From an uncultured Clostridia bacterium (GTDB lineage: Bacteria > Bacillota > Clostridia > Lachnospirales > Lachnospiraceae), in NCBI GenBank assembly GCA_946620335.1, contig CAMONF010000129.1:1-18436 (forward strand): a stretch of 18,436 bases of DNA, written 5' to 3'. Position numbers and translations under genes: made by a program. This document shows positions 14,761-18,436 of this stretch, piece by piece; position 1 is the first letter of the stretch; each line of letters opens with the position of its first letter. A model generated the notes under the pieces. The model was given only the letters and a program-made list of their open reading frames with translations. It did no database searches and had not been told where the DNA came from.

Positions 14761-17391
14761 TCAGAAATCCACCTTCCTGTCGTCCTCGCCGTAGTAAGCC
14801 AGGGTATAGATCTTTTTGATCTCGCTGATCAGCGGATACCGGGGGTTGGCGCCGGTGCACTGGTCATTGAAGGCCTGCTCGGACATCTCGTCCAGGGTCT
14901 CGAAGAAATACTTTTCGTCAACACCGTACTCCCGGATAGAATCCTTGATGCCGATGGCATGCTTGAGCTCACGGAGTTTTTCAATGAAGAGATCCAGCGT
15001 CTCCTCATCGTCCTTCCCCTTGATGCCGTTGTACTCCGCGATCTCGCAGTAGCGGCGGAGTGTGTGGGGATACTGGTACTGGGGGAATGTGCCCATCCTG
15101 GTGGGAACCTCTTTGGCGTTGTAGCGGATGACGTACAGCAGGACCAGGGCGTTGGCCACACCGTGGGCAATGTGGTGGAAGGCTCCCAGCTTGTGGGCCA
15201 GGGAGTGGTTGACGCCCAGGAAGGCGTTGGCGAAGGCCATACCGGCCAGGCAGGAGGCGTTGGCCATATGGTCGCGGGCCACCACATCCTCTCCATGCTC
15301 GTAGGCCCTGGGCAGATTGCCGAATACCAGCTTGGTGGCCTTCAGGGCGATGCCATCGGTATAGTCGGAAGCCATCATGGAGACATAGGCTTCCACCGCA
15401 TGGGTCATGACGTCAATACCGGAGGCGGAGGTCAGCCCCTTGGGCTGGGTCATCATGTTGTCGGTGTCCACGATAGCCATATCCGGAAGCAGTTCATAGT
15501 CCGCCAGCGGGTATTTGATACCGGCGTCGGAGTCCGTGATGATAGCGAACGGCGTCACCTCGGAGCCGGTGCCGGAGGAAGTGGGGATCGCCACAAAATA
15601 AGCCTTTTTACCCATGTGGGGATAGGTATAGATGCGCTTCCGGATATCCATGAAATCCATGGCCATATCGGAGAAATCAGCATCCGGGTTCTCGTAGAGG
15701 ACCCACATGATCTTGGCCGCGTCCATGGCGGAACCGCCGCCCAGGGCGATGATCACATCCGGCTCGAAGGCCCGCATCTGGGCCGTGCCGGCCAGGGCAT
15801 TCTTCAGCGTCGGATCCGGCTGCACGTCATAGAAGCAGGTGTGGACGATGCCCATCTGATCCAGCTTGTCCTCGATCTGCTTCGTGTTGCCGTTCTTGTA
15901 AAGGAAGCTGTCCGTGACAAGGAAGGCGCGCTTTTTGTGCATCACGGTGCCCAGCTCGTCCAGGGCGACCGGCAGGCAGCCCCTCTTGAAGTAGACCTTT
16001 TCAGGTGTGCGGAACCAGAGCATATTCTCCCTCCTTACAGCGACTGTCTTGATATTGATGAGGTCCAGGGCGCCGACATTGTGGGATACGGAGTTCCCGC
16101 CGTAGGAGCCGCAGCCCAGGGTCAGGGACGGAGTCAGCTTGAAATTGTAAAGGTCACCGATGCCGCCCTGGGAGGAAGGTGTGTTGATGAGGATCCGGCA
16201 GGTCTTCATCCGATTGGCATGGGCATCTATTTTCTCCTTCTCAGCCACATCGATGAAAAGGGAGGCCGTGTGCCCGAAGCCGCCATCACGGACCAGCCTG
16301 TCGGCCTTGTCCAGCGCCTCCTCGAAGGTGTCCGCTCTGTACATGGCCAGGACCGGAGAGAGCTTCTCGTGGGCGAACTCCTCGGAAATGTCAACACTCT
16401 CCACCTCGCCGATGAGGACCTTGGTCGTCTCGGGCACGGAGACGCCCGCCATCTCCGCGATTTTGTAAGCGCTCTGGCCGACGATCCTCGCGTTCAGGGC
16501 GCCGTTGATCAGAATGGTCTTCCTGACTTTGTCCAGCTCTTCGCCCTTCAGGAAATAGCAGCCCCTGTAGGCGAACTCGGCCTTCACAGCATCGTAGACA
16601 TCGCTGAGGACGGTCACGGACTGCTCGGAGGCGCAGATCATGCCGTTGTCAAAGGTCTTGGAGTGGATAATGGAATTCACCGCCAGGCGAATATCGGCCG
16701 TGCTGTCGATGATGGCCGGGGTGTTGCCGGCGCCGACGCCCAGGGCCGGCTTGCCGGAGCTGTAGGCCGCATGGACCATACCCGGGCCGCCGGTGGCCAG
16801 GATGCAATCTGCCTCTTTCATGACCGTCTGGGTCAGGGCGAGGGAGGGCACGTCGATCCATCCGATAATATCCCGGGGAGCGCCGGCCTTCACAGCCGCC
16901 TCCAGCACCAGCTTCGCGGCCGCGATGGTGCAGCCCTTCGCCCTCGGGTGCGGGGAAATGATGATAGCATTCCGGGTCTTCAGGCAGATCAGGGTCTTGA
17001 AGATGACTGTCGAGGTCGGGTTCGTGGTGGGAATGACCGCCGCGATGAGACCGATGGGCTCAGCAATCTTCTTGATGCCGTAGACCGGGTCCTCCTCGAT
17101 CACGCCGCAGGTCTTCGTGTGACGATAGGCATTGTAAATGTATTCGGAGGCGTAGTGATTCTTGATGACTTTGTCCTCGACGAGACCCATTCCGGTCTCC
17201 TCGACAGCCATCTTGGCAAGGGGAATCCTCGCCTTGTCGGCAGCCGTGGCAGCTGCCTTAAAGATTCTGTCCACTTCCTCCTGGGTATAAGAGGCAAAGG
17301 CTTCCTGAGCACGCCGCATGGCTGCCATTCTGGCATTGAGAGACTCGACAGAATCCACAATCATGCTTTCATTTCTGGCTTCTGGCTCCAT
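14761..17391 (-). CDS. adhE: Bifunctional aldehyde/alcohol dehydrogenase AdhE
   Basis: An 876-aa enzyme that reduces acetyl-CoA to acetaldehyde and then to ethanol, re-oxidising NADH in fermentation; the family forms filaments called spirosomes. The N-terminal aldehyde dehydrogenase domain (about 1-440) has the catalytic cysteine Cys253 in NGMICASEQ. The C-terminal iron-dependent alcohol dehydrogenase (about 455-870) has GGGSAMDAAK (551-560), GTGSEVTPF (608-616) and iron ligands Asp660, His664, His729 and His743, inferred by alignment with the E. coli enzyme. Length is normal and all key residues are present. The ATG has GGGAGGA 6 nt upstream. A promoter with phased TCGA boxes lies at 17415-17480. 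The ROK kinase upstream has its own terminator, so adhE is transcribed separately. Confidence 0.97.
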   Translation of the reverse strand: MEPEARNESMIVDSVESLNARMAAMRRAQEAFASYTQEEVDRIFKAAATAADKARIPLAKMAVEETGMGLVEDKVIKNHYASEYIYNAYRHTKTCGVIEEDPVYGIKKIAEPIGLIAAVIPTTNPTSTVIFKTLICLKTRNAIIISPHPRAKGCTIAAAKLVLEAAVKAGAPRDIIGWIDVPSLALTQTVMKEADCILATGGPGMVHAAYSSGKPALGVGAGNTPAIIDSTADIRLAVNSIIHSKTFDNGMICASEQSVTVLSDVYDAVKAEFAYRGCYFLKGEELDKVRKTILINGALNARIVGQSAYKIAEMAGVSVPETTKVLIGEVESVDISEEFAHEKLSPVLAMYRADTFEEALDKADRLVRDGGFGHTASLFIDVAEKEKIDAHANRMKTCRILINTPSSQGGIGDLYNFKLTPSLTLGCGSYGGNSVSHNVGALDLINIKTVAVRRENMLWFRTPEKVYFKRGCLPVALDELGTVMHKKRAFLVTDSFLYKNGNTKQIEDKLDQMGIVHTCFYDVQPDPTLKNALAGTAQMRAFEPDVIIALGGGSAMDAAKIMWVLYENPDADFSDMAMDFMDIRKRIYTYPHMGKKAYFVAIPTSSGTGSEVTPFAIITDSDAGIKYPLADYELLPDMAIVDTDNMMTQPKGLTSASGIDVMTHAVEAYVSMMASDYTDGIALKATKLVFGNLPRAYEHGEDVVARDHMANASCLAGMAFANAFLGVNHSLAHKLGAFHHIAHGVANALVLLYVIRYNAKEVPTRMGTFPQYQYPHTLRRYCEIAEYNGIKGKDDEETLDLFIEKLRELKHAIGIKDSIREYGVDEKYFFETLDEMSEQAFNDQCTGANPRYPLISEIKKIYTLAYYGEDDRKVDF

Positions 17392-17414
17392 GTTATCCTC
17401 CCGCTTTGTAATTC

Positions 17415-17464
17415 ATTCGATATGCATATATCGATTTCTTTATATCGATATTATTTTATCGAAT
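17415..17464. repeat. Four TCGA boxes at exact 14-bp spacing over the adhE promoter
   Basis: TCGA occurs at 17417, 17431, 17445 and 17459, each 14 bp from the next, within units such as ATATCGATTTCTTT and ATATCGATATTATT. The outermost copies form an inverted pair, ATTCGATA and TATCGAAT. The box at 17459 abuts the -10 element, the one at 17445 lies at the predicted transcription start, and the other two lie in the leader. This is the placement of a repressor operator array. The regulator is unknown. Confidence 0.65.
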
Positions 17465-17480
17465 TTGGCATTTCTGTCAA
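17453..17480 (-). promoter_or_regulatory. Putative adhE promoter
   Basis: Minus strand: perfect TTGACA, 16-nt spacer, TAAAAT (five of six). The predicted start is near 17446, about 55 nt before the ATG. A short inverted repeat (ATAAA, 9 nt, TTTAT at 17486-17504) lies just upstream of the -35 and could bind an activator. No Rex-type TTGTTAA-N4-TTAACAA site was seen. Confidence 0.65.
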
Positions 17481-17538
17481 CCGCCATAAACGCCAAACAT
17501 TTATCCGGGGGAAAGCTCTCAGGATGTCATTATGCACA

Positions 17539-17577
17539 AAGGACCCGGGAAGCCGTTCATAGACTTCCCGGGTCCTT
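17539..17577 (-). terminator. Terminator of the ROK kinase gene
   Basis: A perfect 14-bp stem (AAGGACCCGGGAAG and its complement) with an 11-nt loop, 31 nt beyond the ROK stop codon. The minus-strand tail is CCTTTGTGC, a short T-run; on the plus strand ATTTTCGATTTT follows. It separates the ROK gene from the adhE promoter. Confidence 0.75.
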
Positions 17578-17607
17578 ATTTTCGATTTTAAATGAAACCA
17601 CTGCCCG

Positions 17608-18436
17608 TCAGAAGAGCATCCGGATGCAGCCGTACATGCCGGCGTCGTTGCCGAGGGAGGCCAGGACGATCTTGGTGGTCTCGCTGCGGCTGAATGCGTA
17701 CTCCTGATAGTACTTTCTGATGCCGTCCACAAGCATGGTGCCGGCGCGGGAGACGCCGCCGCCGATAACGAAAACTTCCGGATCGATGATGCAGGAGATG
17801 TTGGCCAGGGCACGGCCCAGGACCTTGCAGAGATCATCCACCAGCTCGCAAGCGACCACGTCGCCGTCCTTGGCGGCGTCGAAAATAGCCTTGGAGCTCA
17901 GCTTGTCGGCTGTGAGTGCCGTAGCTCTGAGCTCTGTGGCAAGCTTCTTTCTGGCCATGCGGACGATACCTGTCGCGGAGGTATACTGCTCCAGGCAGCC
18001 GCGCTTGCCGCAGCCGCAGACATCCGTCTCCTCATAGTTGACCTTCATATGGCCGATCTCGCCGCCAATGCCGTGGAAACCGGCTACCATCTTGCTGTTC
18101 ACAATGATGCCGCCGCCGACGCCTGTGCCCAGGGTGACCATGACCACATCCTTGTGGCCCTTGCCGCCGCCCTGCCACATCTCGCCGAGGGCAGCCACAT
18201 TGGCGTCATTTCCGGCCTTGACGGGGATTCCCGTCTTGATGTAAAGGGCCGATTCCACGTTGAAGGTGCCCCAGCCAAGGTTCACGCAGCCGTAGACCGT
18301 ACCATCCGGCCCCACCGGGCCGGGAACGCCCAGACCGATTCCCTCGACGTCCGTCTTAGAGATGTGCTCCTCGTAGAGCTCCGTCATAATGGCGGCCGCG
18401 ATATCGTCCAGGATCTCCTCACCGCCATTGGCGGTA
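17608..18436 (-). CDS. ROK-family sugar kinase (glucokinase-like), 5' end outside window
   Basis: The C-terminal 275 or so residues of a ROK-family kinase; the reading frame stays open to the window edge, so the N-terminal ATP-binding DIGGT region is missing only because of the cut. An internal ATG at 18387 is not the true start. Visible motifs are GVPGPV, the catalytic Asn-Asp pair in AGNDANVAALGE, TLGTGVGGGII, GGEIGHMKV (zinc-ligand His) and the zinc cysteines CGCGKRGCLEQY. These are the ROK signature, and the pattern fits glucokinases that make glucose 6-phosphate from glucose and ATP. Other ROK kinases (for N-acetyl sugars or fructose) cannot be excluded. It is followed by a strong hairpin terminator. 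Confidence 0.92.
   Translation of the reverse strand, partial: TANGGEEILDDIAAAIMTELYEEHISKTDVEGIGLGVPGPVGPDGTVYGCVNLGWGTFNVESALYIKTGIPVKAGNDANVAALGEMWQGGGKGHKDVVMVTLGTGVGGGIIVNSKMVAGFHGIGGEIGHMKVNYEETDVCGCGKRGCLEQYTSATGIVRMARKKLATELRATALTADKLSSKAIFDAAKDGDVVACELVDDLCKVLGRALANISCIIDPEVFVIGGGVSRAGTMLVDGIRKYYQEYAFSRSETTKIVLASLGNDAGMYGCIRMLF

Noticed and set aside
14758..17562. A 934-codon plus-strand open frame opposite adhE.
   Set aside because: It is the antisense shadow of adhE, produced by GC-rich codon bias; adhE carries all the catalytic motifs.
17392..17600. A Rex-type redox operator for adhE.
   Set aside because: No TTGTTAA-N4-TTAACAA-like sequence was found. The only strong pattern is the 14-bp-phased TCGA array.

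Overview
The window is a GC-rich stretch of bacterial chromosome. It most resembles a Clostridia (Lachnospiraceae-like) genome: strong AGGAGG-type ribosome binding sites, a clostridial-type AdhE, a ROK-type sugar kinase, a DUF21/CBS transporter pair and a cytosolic BMP-domain protein. The taxon is inferred from protein flavour only; no rRNA or tRNA gene was seen. I count 13 protein genes, including one short rubredoxin gene (52 codons) and one gene cut by the right edge.

Layout. At 1-260 lies a large palindromic repeat element with an internal 33-bp duplication. From 261 to 3857, on the minus strand, are a Bax-inhibitor-1-like membrane protein and two overlapping CNNM/CorC-type transporter genes. 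A divergent promoter region (about 3858-4028) leads on the plus strand to a 673-aa protein and a small metallophosphoesterase. The 673-aa protein joins a ParB-like N-terminal domain to a BMP (nucleoside-binding-protein-like) domain and has no signal peptide. A second palindromic element of the same family fills the gap before the convergent sbcC gene and looks like a bidirectional terminator.

From 6757 to 13500, on the minus strand, transcription runs MATE transporter - aroK, then from its own promoter rubredoxin - (hairpin) - sbcD - sbcC. SbcD and SbcC overlap by 4 nt and form the Mre11/Rad50-like DNA end-processing nuclease. A 378-bp gap upstream of the MATE gene holds a full-consensus promoter and a structured leader. 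Beyond it, still on the minus strand, come an APH-fold phosphotransferase, adhE (ethanol fermentation) and the 3' part of a ROK sugar kinase. The adhE promoter carries four TCGA boxes spaced exactly 14 bp apart.

Most genes are housekeeping: central carbon flux (ROK kinase, AdhE), shikimate pathway, DNA repair and ion handling. The less ordinary items are the ParB-like/BMP fusion with its phosphoesterase partner, the two related hairpin elements, the phased boxes at the adhE promoter and a minisatellite inside sbcC. No CRISPR array, transposase, phage gene or recognisable defence island is present.
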